Of a DNA stretch of 64,000 nucleotides, positions 26,890 through 35,261 are shown one piece after another (within the stretch, counting starts at the first letter, position 1; every line of letters begins with the position of its first letter). This DNA is from JACCTI01 sp038237435 (lineage in GTDB: Bacteria; Verrucomicrobiota; Verrucomicrobiia; Chthoniobacterales; UBA10450). A program made the position numbers and the translations under genes. The notes under the pieces are model-generated. The model was not told where the DNA came from. It saw only the letters and a list, made by a program, of their open reading frames with translations, and ran no database searches. The stretch spans positions 124,001 through 188,000 of the forward strand of contig JBBRYT010000003.1 in assembly GCA_038237435.1 (NCBI GenBank), written 5' to 3'.

Positions 26890-27008
26890 CGAAGTATTCG
26901 TTTAACGACTCGATGGAAAGCAGCCGTTGGGCCGCATTCTAACGCTTTTCCCTCTGACGGCGAGTGCTTGCGCTTTAGGGCCCGCCTTCTACTGTGGCGA
27001 ACTTTTCC

Positions 27009-27878
27009 ATGAACGATTTTCTTCTCTCGGTTCTGCTCGGAATCATCGAAGGCGTAACCGAGTTCCTTCCCATCAGTTCGACCGCGCATCTCCGCATCGC
27101 GGAAGCGCTTCTGCAAATCGATCTGCACGACAGTTTTTGGAAGATGTACACGATCGTTATTCAACTCGGCGCCATCCTCGCGCTGCCGGTTTATTTTCGG
27201 CAGCGGATCGTCGATTTTCTGGCCACTTTCCCGCGCGGCGAACGTGGCGATCGCAACATCTTCACCCATCCACTCGGCCTCACGCTCGTCGCTTTCGTCG
27301 TCACCGCGATTCCTGCGTTTCTCTTGAAGAAGCAGATCGGTGCGAACCTCGAGAGTCTCAAAGTGATGGCGTGGGCGCTCATCATCGGCGGCATCGTGAT
27401 GTGGATTGTCGACTTCATGTGTCGGCAGCCGTCGATCGATCGGCTCGAAGATATGAATCTACCTCGCGCGATCTGGGTCGGTGCGGCGCAGATTCTGTCG
27501 GCGGTTTTCCCCGGAACATCGCGCTCGATGTCCACGATCGCGGCGGGACAAGTAGCTGGTCTATCGCGGGCCGCTGCCTTGGAATTTTCCTTTTTCCTCT
27601 CGATTCCGACGATGGTCGTCGCGACCGGCTACGATTTGCTGAAAACCATCCGGCCACATGCACAAGACGCAGCGGACACCGCGATCGCGCCGCTGACGAT
27701 GACGGCCCATTCGTGGATCATCGTCATCATTGGCCTGATCGTCTCCTTCATCGTCGCGCTCGCGGTCGTCGCATGGTTCATGCGCTGGGTACGCTCACGC
27801 GGCTTTGCGCCGTTTGCCATTTACCGCCTCGCCGCCGGCGGAGCGCTGCTCTGCTTAATCGCGCGCGGTCTCAAATAA
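27009..27878 (+). CDS. uppP: Undecaprenyl-diphosphate phosphatase (UppP/BacA)
   Basis: The 289-residue membrane protein carries the two UppP signatures: EGVTEFLPISSTAHL near the N-terminus and PGTSRSMSTI near the middle. The enzyme dephosphorylates undecaprenyl diphosphate at the periplasmic face to recycle the lipid carrier used for peptidoglycan and surface glycans. The ATG at 27009 is the family start; a GTG at 26994 would add five residues. It lies beside the glycan run and close to uppS, which makes the same lipid, a sensible grouping. Confidence 0.96.
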   Translation: MNDFLLSVLLGIIEGVTEFLPISSTAHLRIAEALLQIDLHDSFWKMYTIVIQLGAILALPVYFRQRIVDFLATFPRGERGDRNIFTHPLGLTLVAFVVTAIPAFLLKKQIGANLESLKVMAWALIIGGIVMWIVDFMCRQPSIDRLEDMNLPRAIWVGAAQILSAVFPGTSRSMSTIAAGQVAGLSRAAALEFSFFLSIPTMVVATGYDLLKTIRPHAQDAADTAIAPLTMTAHSWIIVIIGLIVSFIVALAVVAWFMRWVRSRGFAPFAIYRLAAGGALLCLIARGLK

Positions 27879-27890
27879 CGGCTTCGGGCC

Positions 27891-28037
27891 TCAGGCCTTC
27901 ATCAAGAGGAAGACCAGAATAATGAGGACCAGCAAACCGCCACCCGGAAAATAGCCCCAACCTGCGGGCGCGTATCCCCACGTCGGTAGACTTCCGATGA
28001 GCAGCAGAATCAGAACAATGAGAAGGATAGTGCGCAT
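27891..28037 (-). CDS. DUF3309 small membrane protein
   Basis: A 48-residue peptide. It has two hydrophobic stretches (RTILLIVLILLLIGSLP and GGGLLVLIILVFLLMK) around the conserved TWGYAPAGWGYFPGG. This is the standard DUF3309 pattern of short bacterial membrane peptides of unknown function. It is encoded convergently with uppP, with its stop 13 bp after the uppP stop, and is divergent from purA. The family assignment is by recognition of the pattern. Confidence 0.85.
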   Translation of the reverse strand: MRTILLIVLILLLIGSLPTWGYAPAGWGYFPGGGLLVLIILVFLLMKA

Positions 28038-28146
28038 GAGCGGGAGAGTGAGCGCTCAGGAATCGCCTGACAATCATTTTCTCGCGCGGCCGGCAAATCG
28101 GAAACTGCTTGCAGCCGCATCGCGATGTCCGTTTGTCTGAGCAGTA

Positions 28147-29415
28147 ATGGCGAACACGATTCTGGTTGGAGCGCAGTGGGGCGACGAAGGGAAAGGCAAA
28201 ATCATCGATGTCCTCACCGCGCAGGCCGATATTGTCGTGCGCAGCCAGGGCGGGAATAACGCCGGCCACACCGTCATTCATCGCGACAACAAATACGTGC
28301 TGCATCTCATTCCCTCGGGAATTTTGCGGCGCGGAAAAGTTTGCGTCATTGGTAATGGCGTGGTCATCGATCCGATCGCGCTCGTCGGAGAAATAGAAGG
28401 CCTGCGCAAACTCGGTATCGCGGTCGGGAAAAATTTGCTCATCAGTAACTGCGCGCATTTGGTCCTGCCTTACCACCGCGTGCTCGACGAACAACGCGAA
28501 CTACGCAAAGGCCGCGCAAAAATCGGTACCACCAAACGTGGCATCGGTCCGGCCTACGGCGATAAAGCCGCGCGCACCGGATTGCGCATGTCGGATCTGA
28601 TGCAGCCGGCCTTGTTCTCGAAAAAATTGCAGGCAAAAATCAGCGAGAACAACAGCATCCTGCGCGCGCTCGGCGCCAAACCAATCAACTTCGCGGAAGT
28701 AAACGACGCCTATCTCGCCGCCGGTAAAAAATTGCGGCCGTTCGTCGCGAACACGGTGGTCTGGTTGCATCGCGCCTTACAACGCGAGAAAGCGATTTTG
28801 TTCGAGGGCGCGCAGGGCACGTTCCTCGATATCGATCACGGCACCTATCCTTATGTCACGTCATCAAACACTACCGCCGGCGGCGCGTGTACCGGTTCCG
28901 GCGTGCCGCCACATCGCATGGATGTCGTCCTCGGCGTGGTTAAGGCCTACACCACGCGCGTTGGCGAAGGCGCGTTGCCGACTGAAGATGCCGAAATCGC
29001 CGACATGCTCCACAAAATGGGACGCGAATTTGGCGCGACCACCGGGCGTCCGCGGCGCTGCGGATGGTATGATGCGGTCGCGGCCCGCTATGCCACCATG
29101 ATTAACGGCATCGACGAACTCGCGATCACCAATCTCGATGGCTTGGACTCGTTAGACCGAATCCGAATCTGTGTCGCCTATCGCTTGAAAGGAAAACGTC
29201 TCGATGTGCCACCATGCGACGCCGCGCAGCTGGAGAAATGCGAGCCGGTTTATGAGGAAATGAAGGGTTGGAAAAAATCGACGGGCGCGGCGAAAAAGTT
29301 TTCCGATTTGCCGGCCGCGGCGCGCAGCTATGTGAAAAAATTGGCGGACCTGACCGGTGCGAAATTAACCATCGTCAGCGTCGGACCAGCCCGCGGGCAG
29401 ACCATTATTCTGTAG
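28147..29415 (+). CDS. purA: Adenylosuccinate synthase
   Basis: The 422-residue enzyme has the PurA N-terminus ILVGAQWGDEGKGKIID with its GDEGKGK P-loop, NNAGHTVIH with the catalytic histidine, and the TTKRGIGPAYGDKAAR segment. The GTP/IMP-binding VEGAQGT-like FEGAQGTFLDIDHGTYPYVT is also present. It joins IMP and aspartate using GTP in AMP synthesis. uppS follows after 2 bp, so the two genes form a transcription unit. One near copy of the 11-base repeat (29147) is encoded within it, read as Ser-Leu-Asp. Confidence 0.97.
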   Translation: MANTILVGAQWGDEGKGKIIDVLTAQADIVVRSQGGNNAGHTVIHRDNKYVLHLIPSGILRRGKVCVIGNGVVIDPIALVGEIEGLRKLGIAVGKNLLISNCAHLVLPYHRVLDEQRELRKGRAKIGTTKRGIGPAYGDKAARTGLRMSDLMQPALFSKKLQAKISENNSILRALGAKPINFAEVNDAYLAAGKKLRPFVANTVVWLHRALQREKAILFEGAQGTFLDIDHGTYPYVTSSNTTAGGACTGSGVPPHRMDVVLGVVKAYTTRVGEGALPTEDAEIADMLHKMGREFGATTGRPRRCGWYDAVAARYATMINGIDELAITNLDGLDSLDRIRICVAYRLKGKRLDVPPCDAAQLEKCEPVYEEMKGWKKSTGAAKKFSDLPAAARSYVKKLADLTGAKLTIVSVGPARGQTIIL

Positions 29416-29417
29416 CA

Positions 29418-30134
29418 ATGGCCACCCCGGCGAAAATTGTCCCGCGGCACGTCGCTATTATTATGGACGGCAACGGACGCTGGGCGAAATCGCGCGGCTT
29501 GCCTCGGATTAAAGGTCACGAACAAGGCGCGGAAGCCGTGCGCGAATGTGTCGAAGGCTGCGGCGAATTAAAGATCGAATTTCTCACACTCTACGCATTT
29601 TCCGCGGAGAATTGGCAGCGGCCGAAAGCTGAAGTGATGGCGTTGATGCACTTGCTGGAAAAGTTTTTGAAACAAAAAACGCCCGAGCTGCTCGAAAAAA
29701 ATGTGAGACTGCAGGCGATCGGGCGATTGACGGATCTGCCCGCGGCTTGTCAGCGGCAGTTGCACAAATCGATCGAGCAGACCGCGAAGAACAACGGCCT
29801 TACCTTGATTCTCGCGCTCAGTTACGGCGGGCGTCTTGAGATCATCGACGGGATCAAAAGTCTGTTACGCCAGGTCGAGGAAGGTCACATCGATAGCGCC
29901 ATGATTGATGTCGAGATGTTCAGCAAACATCTTTACACGCGATATTATCCCGATCCCGATTTGCTCATCCGCACCTCGGGCGAGCTGCGCATTTCAAATT
30001 TTCTTCTCTGGCAGCTTTCCTACACCGAGATGTATGTGACCCCGAAACTCTGGCCCGATTTCATGCGCAAAGATCTTTTCGCCGCGGTGGAAGAATTTGG
30101 GCGCCGCCAGCGACGCTACGGTGGGGTGGGATAG
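29418..30134 (+). CDS. uppS: Isoprenyl transferase (undecaprenyl diphosphate synthase)
   Basis: The 238-residue cis-prenyltransferase has the signature HVAIIMDGNGRWAKSRG with catalytic Asp, GHEQGAEAVRE, and YAFSAENWQRP. The C-terminal DLLIRTSGELRISNFLLWQ is complete. It makes the C55 lipid carrier from farnesyl and isopentenyl diphosphate in the cytoplasm. The start at 29418 lies 2 bp after purA and gives the family N-terminus; the frame open upstream overlaps purA. A hairpin repeat element follows immediately downstream. Confidence 0.96.
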   Translation: MATPAKIVPRHVAIIMDGNGRWAKSRGLPRIKGHEQGAEAVRECVEGCGELKIEFLTLYAFSAENWQRPKAEVMALMHLLEKFLKQKTPELLEKNVRLQAIGRLTDLPAACQRQLHKSIEQTAKNNGLTLILALSYGGRLEIIDGIKSLLRQVEEGHIDSAMIDVEMFSKHLYTRYYPDPDLLIRTSGELRISNFLLWQLSYTEMYVTPKLWPDFMRKDLFAAVEEFGRRQRRYGGVG

Positions 30135-30140
30135 CCAACC

Positions 30141-30250
30141 ATGTGGGCCGCGACTCCAGACGCGCTGTGGGACGATCGTTTCGTCTTCTACGAATTTTCC
30201 CGCCACGCGAATCACACATCGCCGTGTCCGGAGACACGGCCTACATCAAT
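30141..30250. repeat. REP-like paired hairpin element, copy 1
   Basis: Between uppS and hemW lies a perfect hairpin at 30221-30240: GCCGTGTC, loop CGGA, GACACGGC, followed by CTACATCAAT. A degenerate copy in the opposite orientation occupies 30141-30170 (ATGTGGGCCGCGACTCCAG). The two face each other across about 50 bp, as in paired REP (BIME) elements. The same core and flanks recur at 43112-43192. It overlaps the end of hemW and may act as a bidirectional terminator between the convergent genes, but no T-run is present. Confidence 0.7.
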
Positions 30251-31335
30251 GCCGCCGCAACTGTATCTGCGAGTAATCTGCCTTTATTGGTCAGAACAAA
30301 GCGATCGTTTTCCTTTCGCACCAGATCGAGCGCGGCGAATTCCTTACATTCGTTAGGCCAATCAGTCAGCCATTCCGCCGGCACGCCTTCGCGGGTGCGC
30401 AAGCCCAGCGCGATCTGCTCGGCGCGTTTTGTTTTCGCGGGCAAAAACTCATTCGAAGTAATCGCCGATTCGTCGGCGAGAATGCGATCGCTGTAGCTGC
30501 GGTAATCGCAGACGTTCTGCCAGCGCATATCGCCAACAGTCGAAAATGCGCTCGGTCCGAGTCCGAGGTATTCATCGCCCGACCAATATCCGCGATTGTG
30601 CGTCGATTCGTAACCGGGCAACGCGTAATTCGAAATCTCGTATTGCCGATAACCGCCGCCTTCCAAAATACGCATCGCTGCTTCGAAAAATCGCGCATCG
30701 TTCGCATCGTCTTGCTGAAGTTCGCCGCGCGCATGACGCAGAAAGAATTCGGTGTCTTCTTCGTAGGTCAGGCAATAGGCGGAAACATGTTCCGGACGCA
30801 ACGCGATCGTTCGCTCCAGCGTCGCTTCCCATTGTGCGAGCGATTGTCCAGGCAACCCAAACATCAGATCGATGTTCACATTCGTTAGACCGGCCTGCCG
30901 CAAAATGTGAAATGATTCTTCGGCCTGCGCAGAATTGTGCTCCCGTCCGAGCAGGCCTAACAAGTCGTTGTCCCACGATTGCACACCGAGACTGACACGA
31001 GTCACGCCAAGTTGTTGCAGCAGGGCGGCTTTCCGTGACGAGACGCTTCCTGGATTCGCCTCCATCGTCCATTCAGTCAGAGGCGAAAGATCGAGATGCC
31101 GGCGAAATCCGCCTAACAAGTGCTCAAGTTGCGAAGTCGAAAGCGCCGTCGGAGTTCCGCCGCCGAAGAAAATGGTCTCGGCGGCGATTTCGTATTCGTT
31201 AGCCAACATTTCCAACTCGCGCAGAAGCGCGTCGCAAAATCGCTGCGTCTGCGCAGGATCGGCGCGTTCTTTGTAAAAAGCGCAATACGGACAGATCCGC
31301 GCGCAAAACGGAATATGGATATACAAATGCCGCAC
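30241..31335 (-). CDS. hemW: HemW-like radical SAM protein (haem chaperone)
   Basis: The product (364 residues from the GTG at 31335) starts RHLYIHIPFC and has the CARICPYC radical SAM motif (Cx3Cx2C), FFGGGTPTALS, and the HemW-type ANPGS and C-terminal YEISNYALPG regions. HemW binds haem and is thought to deliver it to haem proteins; older annotations call it coproporphyrinogen oxidase. In-frame ATGs up to 31395 give a longer N-terminus that overlaps the divergent gene. At least five imperfect copies of the 11-base repeat are crowded into 30348-31204. Confidence 0.9.
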   Translation of the reverse strand: MRHLYIHIPFCARICPYCAFYKERADPAQTQRFCDALLRELEMLANEYEIAAETIFFGGGTPTALSTSQLEHLLGGFRRHLDLSPLTEWTMEANPGSVSSRKAALLQQLGVTRVSLGVQSWDNDLLGLLGREHNSAQAEESFHILRQAGLTNVNIDLMFGLPGQSLAQWEATLERTIALRPEHVSAYCLTYEEDTEFFLRHARGELQQDDANDARFFEAAMRILEGGGYRQYEISNYALPGYESTHNRGYWSGDEYLGLGPSAFSTVGDMRWQNVCDYRSYSDRILADESAITSNEFLPAKTKRAEQIALGLRTREGVPAEWLTDWPNECKEFAALDLVRKENDRFVLTNKGRLLADTVAAALM

Positions 31336-31364
31336 GGTTGAACCTTGACCGCGTCGCGTGGAAC

Positions 31365-32471
31365 GTGCGGCGTCCTTTGCGTCCATTAATTCCATTCTCG
31401 CTGAATATCTCGATCCCAGGCCTGTGTGCGCTGTTTTTCTTTAACGGCGCCAGCAGCGTCCTGGCGCAATCTCCGCCCGCGCCGAGTGCCACTCCGACGC
31501 CTAAACCCTCCGTCGTTTATTCGATCCGGGACCCGTCCGCGATTAAGCAATATCGAACCGATCCAGCGGTCGTCCGGCGAATGGTGGATCGCCTGGTCAT
31601 CGCCATCACTGGCCAAATAGATGTCGGCAGCGCGTGGGCCTCGCTCGTTTCGCCTAACGACAAGATCGGCATCAAGATTTCCGCGGCGGGCGGCGAGCTT
31701 TTCACCACGCATCACGCGGTCGTCGATGCCATCGTCGATGGCCTGGTGGCGGCCGGACATTCGCGCAAAGACATCATCGCCTGGGACCGGCAGCTCGATG
31801 CCATCAAGCAAGCGGGCTATCGACCGGAGGCTGACGGTTATCAGTTGCTCTCGATCGCGCCGCACGATGGCTATGATGCGAAAGCGGTCTTCACCGCGCC
31901 GGCCATGGGAAAATTAATTTGGGGCGATCTCGATTTTATTCCGCAGCGCGGGGAAAATCCGATGCGCACCGAGACCGTGAACGCGAGCGACAAGAGCCAT
32001 TTTTCAAAAATTGTTACCGAGAAGGTGACGAAAATCATCAACGTGCCAGTCATGAGCGACAGTTTCGCGACGGGCCTGGCCGGGTGTCTTTATAACGTCA
32101 CGCTGCCGAATATCGATAACTGGCGACGTTTCGCGCAATACGGTCGCTTCGGAGCCGCAGGCATTCCGCAGCTTTATGCCGAGCGAAACATCTCCGGCAA
32201 AGTGGTCCTCAATATCATGGATGGATTAATCGCCGCCTATGCCGGCGGGCCGCGGTCGGATCCGAATTTCGCCCTTCATTTTGAAACGCTTTATGCGAGC
32301 AAAGATCCCGTGGCGATCGATGCGCTCGCTCTCCGACGACTCGAGCAATTTCGTGCCGACGCGAAAATGCCCCCGATCGATGATCTGGCTTCGCACGTCG
32401 CGCTCGCGGGGGAAATGGGCCTGGGCAACGCCGACCTCGCGCGCATCGATGAGCGGCACCTTTCGCCTTGA
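31365..32471 (+). CDS. Exported DUF362-like protein
   Basis: There is no ATG near the start. The frame opens with TTG at 31338, and GTG at 31365 is the first start leaving room for a signal peptide (LNISIPGLCALFFFNGASSVLAQ), giving 368 residues. A Pro/Ala/Ser/Thr linker follows (PPAPSATPTPKPS). The remainder resembles DUF362 proteins, with DKIGIKISAAGGELFTTHHAVV, IINVPVMSDSFATGLAGCLYNVTLPNID and SKDPVAIDALALRR. No Fe-S cysteine set is present. It is coupled to the squalene synthase gene by a 4 bp TTGA overlap. Function is unknown. Confidence 0.7.
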   Translation: MRRPLRPLIPFSLNISIPGLCALFFFNGASSVLAQSPPAPSATPTPKPSVVYSIRDPSAIKQYRTDPAVVRRMVDRLVIAITGQIDVGSAWASLVSPNDKIGIKISAAGGELFTTHHAVVDAIVDGLVAAGHSRKDIIAWDRQLDAIKQAGYRPEADGYQLLSIAPHDGYDAKAVFTAPAMGKLIWGDLDFIPQRGENPMRTETVNASDKSHFSKIVTEKVTKIINVPVMSDSFATGLAGCLYNVTLPNIDNWRRFAQYGRFGAAGIPQLYAERNISGKVVLNIMDGLIAAYAGGPRSDPNFALHFETLYASKDPVAIDALALRRLEQFRADAKMPPIDDLASHVALAGEMGLGNADLARIDERHLSP

Positions 32472-33463
32472 ACTCGTTAGGCGAAATTTCGCAACTGCGC
32501 GGTCCGATTCTGCGTTCGGTTTCACGCTCGTTTTATCTTTCGATTCGTTTGTTGCCGAAAGAATTGCGCGACCCGATTGCACTGGCCTACCTGCTGGCCC
32601 GCGCCACAGATACGATCGCGGACACGAGTGAAATCAGTGCCGAGTTGCGCGCGGCTGCATTGCAAAAACTGGCCGTGCGCATTCAGGGCGAAGAAACAAG
32701 CGGTGATTCCCTCAAATCTTTTGTCGCGCTGCAAAAAAACGAAGCGGAACGCACATTGATTCAGGCGGTGCCTTCCGCGCTCGCCTGGCTGCGTGCGATG
32801 CCGGGCGACGATCGCACCGATATCACAGCCGTACTTTCGAAGATCAACGAAGGCCAACGACTCGACGTTTTGCGTTTCGCTGATCCAACGCGAATCACCG
32901 CGCTGAAAACGGCGACCGAGTTGAATTACTACACCTTCCTGGTCGCGGGATGTGTCGGAGAATTTTGGACGAACGTCGGGTTTCGCCACATTCCGAAATT
33001 CGCCACACGCCCGGCGCAGGAAATGGTCTCGTTAGGCGTCGACTACGGTAAGGGTTTGCAACTCATCAATATTTTGCGTGATCTGGGCGCCGATCTCCGT
33101 GCGGGTCGATGTTATCTGCCCTCCGAACAGCTCGAATCGCTCGGTGTTTCGCCTAGCGAGACCTTGCGGGAGCCGTCGCGCGCCTTGCCGATCGTGAATA
33201 CCTGGCTGGAACGAGCGGAGCGGGGGATCGAAGCCGGGATTGAATATGCCTGCGCTCTTCGTGCGCCCCGTGTGCGCATTGCGACCGCGTTGCCCGCTCT
33301 GATCGGTGCACGGACGCTGGCGCATCTGCGCGCCGGCGGCACGGAGATTTTCGCGCGAAAAATCAAAATAAGTCGCGGCGAAGTTCGAAAAATTCTTTCG
33401 AAGACGCTGCTCAACTTCGGCTCACCGAGTTTCTTGCGAGCGCAATTGGAGACAACTCGTTAG
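32468..33463 (+). CDS. Squalene/phytoene synthase family protein
   Basis: The 331-residue protein resembles head-to-head prenyl synthases, especially the squalene synthase branch: SRSFYLSIRLLPKELRDPIALAYLLARATDTIAD contains the first aspartate-rich motif, and LINILRDLGADLRAGRCYLP the second. It would join two farnesyl diphosphates. The start is a TTG overlapping the previous stop (TTGA). An exact repeat copy forms codons 2-5 (Asn-Ser-Leu-Gly) and another forms the last codons and TAG stop. No squalene-hopene cyclase gene is in the window, so the end product is unknown. Confidence 0.87.
   Translation: MNSLGEISQLRGPILRSVSRSFYLSIRLLPKELRDPIALAYLLARATDTIADTSEISAELRAAALQKLAVRIQGEETSGDSLKSFVALQKNEAERTLIQAVPSALAWLRAMPGDDRTDITAVLSKINEGQRLDVLRFADPTRITALKTATELNYYTFLVAGCVGEFWTNVGFRHIPKFATRPAQEMVSLGVDYGKGLQLINILRDLGADLRAGRCYLPSEQLESLGVSPSETLREPSRALPIVNTWLERAERGIEAGIEYACALRAPRVRIATALPALIGARTLAHLRAGGTEIFARKIKISRGEVRKILSKTLLNFGSPSFLRAQLETTR
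32472..32482 (+). repeat. 11-base repeat ACTCGTTAGGC, exact copy
   Basis: Forms codons 2-5 of the squalene synthase gene (Asn-Ser-Leu-Gly), starting 1 bp after the upstream gene's stop codon. Confidence 0.9.
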
Positions 33464-33465
33464 GC
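33455..33465 (+). repeat. 11-base repeat ACTCGTTAGGC, exact copy
   Basis: Supplies the last two codons and TAG stop of squalene synthase and touches the stop of the convergent uracil-DNA glycosylase gene. Confidence 0.9.
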
Positions 33466-34214
33466 TACAAAAAATAGCGGCGCTGTTTTTCGCTGATCGG
33501 TCGTTCGAGTTTTTCCAAGACGAGCAACATGTCTTCCCAAACCTTGCGCTTTTCCGTCGGCGTCTGGCTGCGTAACAAAAACGATGGATGATAAGTGATC
33601 ATGAGCGGCGTCTCGTGAAACGAATGCCAGCGGCCACGCATTTCGCGCATCGTGCTGCGGGTGCCGAGCAATCCTTCCACGGCGGTCGCCCCTAGCGCGA
33701 CCATCACTTTCGGCTGCACGATGTTGATCTGCTCGATTAAATACGGCAGGCAATTTTTCATCTCTTCCGGCGTGGGCGGCCGATTGCCCGGCGCGCCCTG
33801 CGGCATGTCCGGGCGCGATTTCAAAATATTCGCGATGTAAACGTCTTCGCGCCGAAAGCCCATCGTCTCGATAATTTTCGTCAGCAATTGTCCCGCGCGG
33901 CCAACGAAAGGCTCGCCCTGTCGGTCTTCATCCGCGCCCGGCGCTTCGCCGACGAACATCAAATCCGCATCCGGATTTCCCACGCCGAAAACCGTCTGCG
34001 TCCGTGTGGCGGCGAGATGGGGACACAATTTACAAACCTGCACGCGCGCGCGGATTTCGGCGAGCAGCTCATTCTTATTCAAGCGCGGCGATGACGCGCG
34101 CTGCTGCAGAACCGACAAACTCGAACGCGATGCGCGCGGCCATCGCCTACCGCCGTCGCGAATTTCTTCCAATCGTCCGATGACCAGATCGAGAGCCGAT
34201 TGGAATTGCGCCAT
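33465..34214 (-). CDS. Uracil-DNA glycosylase, family 4-like
   Basis: The 249-residue protein has the family 4 motifs GEAPGADEDRQGEPFVGRAG and TYHPSFLLR. Two of the usual four Fe-S cysteines are in CKLC (Cys61, Cys64) and the last is Cys155 in KNCLPYL. The third position, normally in a KCRP motif, reads KSRP (Ser133; codon TCG), so the cluster ligand set looks incomplete. It would remove uracil from DNA to start base-excision repair. The start at 34214 is tentative; the frame is open to 34265. It is convergent with squalene synthase, the stops being 1 bp apart. Confidence 0.88.
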   Translation of the reverse strand: MAQFQSALDLVIGRLEEIRDGGRRWPRASRSSLSVLQQRASSPRLNKNELLAEIRARVQVCKLCPHLAATRTQTVFGVGNPDADLMFVGEAPGADEDRQGEPFVGRAGQLLTKIIETMGFRREDVYIANILKSRPDMPQGAPGNRPPTPEEMKNCLPYLIEQINIVQPKVMVALGATAVEGLLGTRSTMREMRGRWHSFHETPLMITYHPSFLLRSQTPTEKRKVWEDMLLVLEKLERPISEKQRRYFL

Positions 34215-34266
34215 GCACGATGTTGTAAATTTTTGCGCGCTGCGGCAATTCCTTTGATGCTGCAAT

Positions 34267-35244
34267 GTGAGTTCGCGTTTATCCGACTACGATTACTCGC
34301 TCCCGCCGGAACTGATCGCGCAAAGTCCGCTACCGTGCCGCGAAGATGCGCGCATGATGGTGTTGCATCGCGACGCGCAACGCATTGAACATCGGCGCTT
34401 CGCCGAGCTCGCGGAATTTTTGCGCGAAGGCGACCTGCTGGTTTTAAATAACACGCGCGTGGTGGCAGCGCGCAGATTTTCCGATGATGGCGCGATCGAG
34501 TTTTTATTCCTGGAAAAACTGGCACCGCGTCGTTGGCGAAGTTTGGTGAAACCGGGCCGCAAAATGCGCGTCGGCTCCGTCTGTCGAATCGACGGCACGG
34601 AAATGCGTGTGGTTGAAGTGCTGCCGGATGGATGTCGCTTGATTGAATTCGCATCGGATATCTCGCCGCATGAAGGCGGAATAATGCCGTTGCCGCCGTA
34701 CATGCGTCGTCCGGTCGAGGAGGCGGATCGGGAGCGATATCAGACCGTTTTCGCCGACGTGCCCGGCGCGGTGGCCGCGCCGACCGCGGGTCTGCATTTC
34801 ACAACTGAAATGCTGAAAATGTTTCCACACACTTTCGTCACGCTGCATGTGGGACCGGGGACTTTTCTGCCGGTGAAAAGCGCAAACGTCGCCGAACATG
34901 AAATGCATTCCGAACAGTTTTCGATTTCCGAGGAAGCGGCGGAGAAAATCAACGCGGCCTCGCGCATCGTCGCCGTCGGCACGACGAGTGTCCGCACTCT
35001 AGAAAGCGCAGCGGTAAACGGGCTGATTGATCCTCAAACGGGTGAGACAAAGATTTTTATTTATCCGCCATTCAAATTTCAAATGACCGATGTCCTCCTG
35101 ACGAATTTTCATCTGCCACGTTCGACCTTGCTCATGTTGGTGAGCGCGTTCGCCGGCCGTGATTTCATTTTGCGCGCTTATGCGGAGGCGATTGCCGAGC
35201 GCTACCGTTTCTACAGCTACGGGGATTGCATGCTGATTCTTTGA
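34267..35244 (+). CDS. queA: S-adenosylmethionine:tRNA ribosyltransferase-isomerase
   Basis: The 325-residue protein has the QueA N-terminus LSDYDYSLPPELIAQSPLP, FLREGDLLVLNNTRVVAARR, the substrate region PTAGLHFTTEMLK, HVGPGTFLPVKS and the C-terminal TNFHLPRSTLLMLVSAFAG. It transfers and isomerises ribose from SAM onto preQ1 in tRNA, making epoxyqueuosine. A GTG at 34267 is the start, 52 bp from the divergent glycosylase. It is slightly shorter than the usual 340-350 residues but all core blocks are present. With queF at 42652 it indicates queuosine synthesis. Confidence 0.96.
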   Translation: MSSRLSDYDYSLPPELIAQSPLPCREDARMMVLHRDAQRIEHRRFAELAEFLREGDLLVLNNTRVVAARRFSDDGAIEFLFLEKLAPRRWRSLVKPGRKMRVGSVCRIDGTEMRVVEVLPDGCRLIEFASDISPHEGGIMPLPPYMRRPVEEADRERYQTVFADVPGAVAAPTAGLHFTTEMLKMFPHTFVTLHVGPGTFLPVKSANVAEHEMHSEQFSISEEAAEKINAASRIVAVGTTSVRTLESAAVNGLIDPQTGETKIFIYPPFKFQMTDVLLTNFHLPRSTLLMLVSAFAGRDFILRAYAEAIAERYRFYSYGDCMLIL

Positions 35245-35261
35245 ACTGCTAATTTCGCGCG

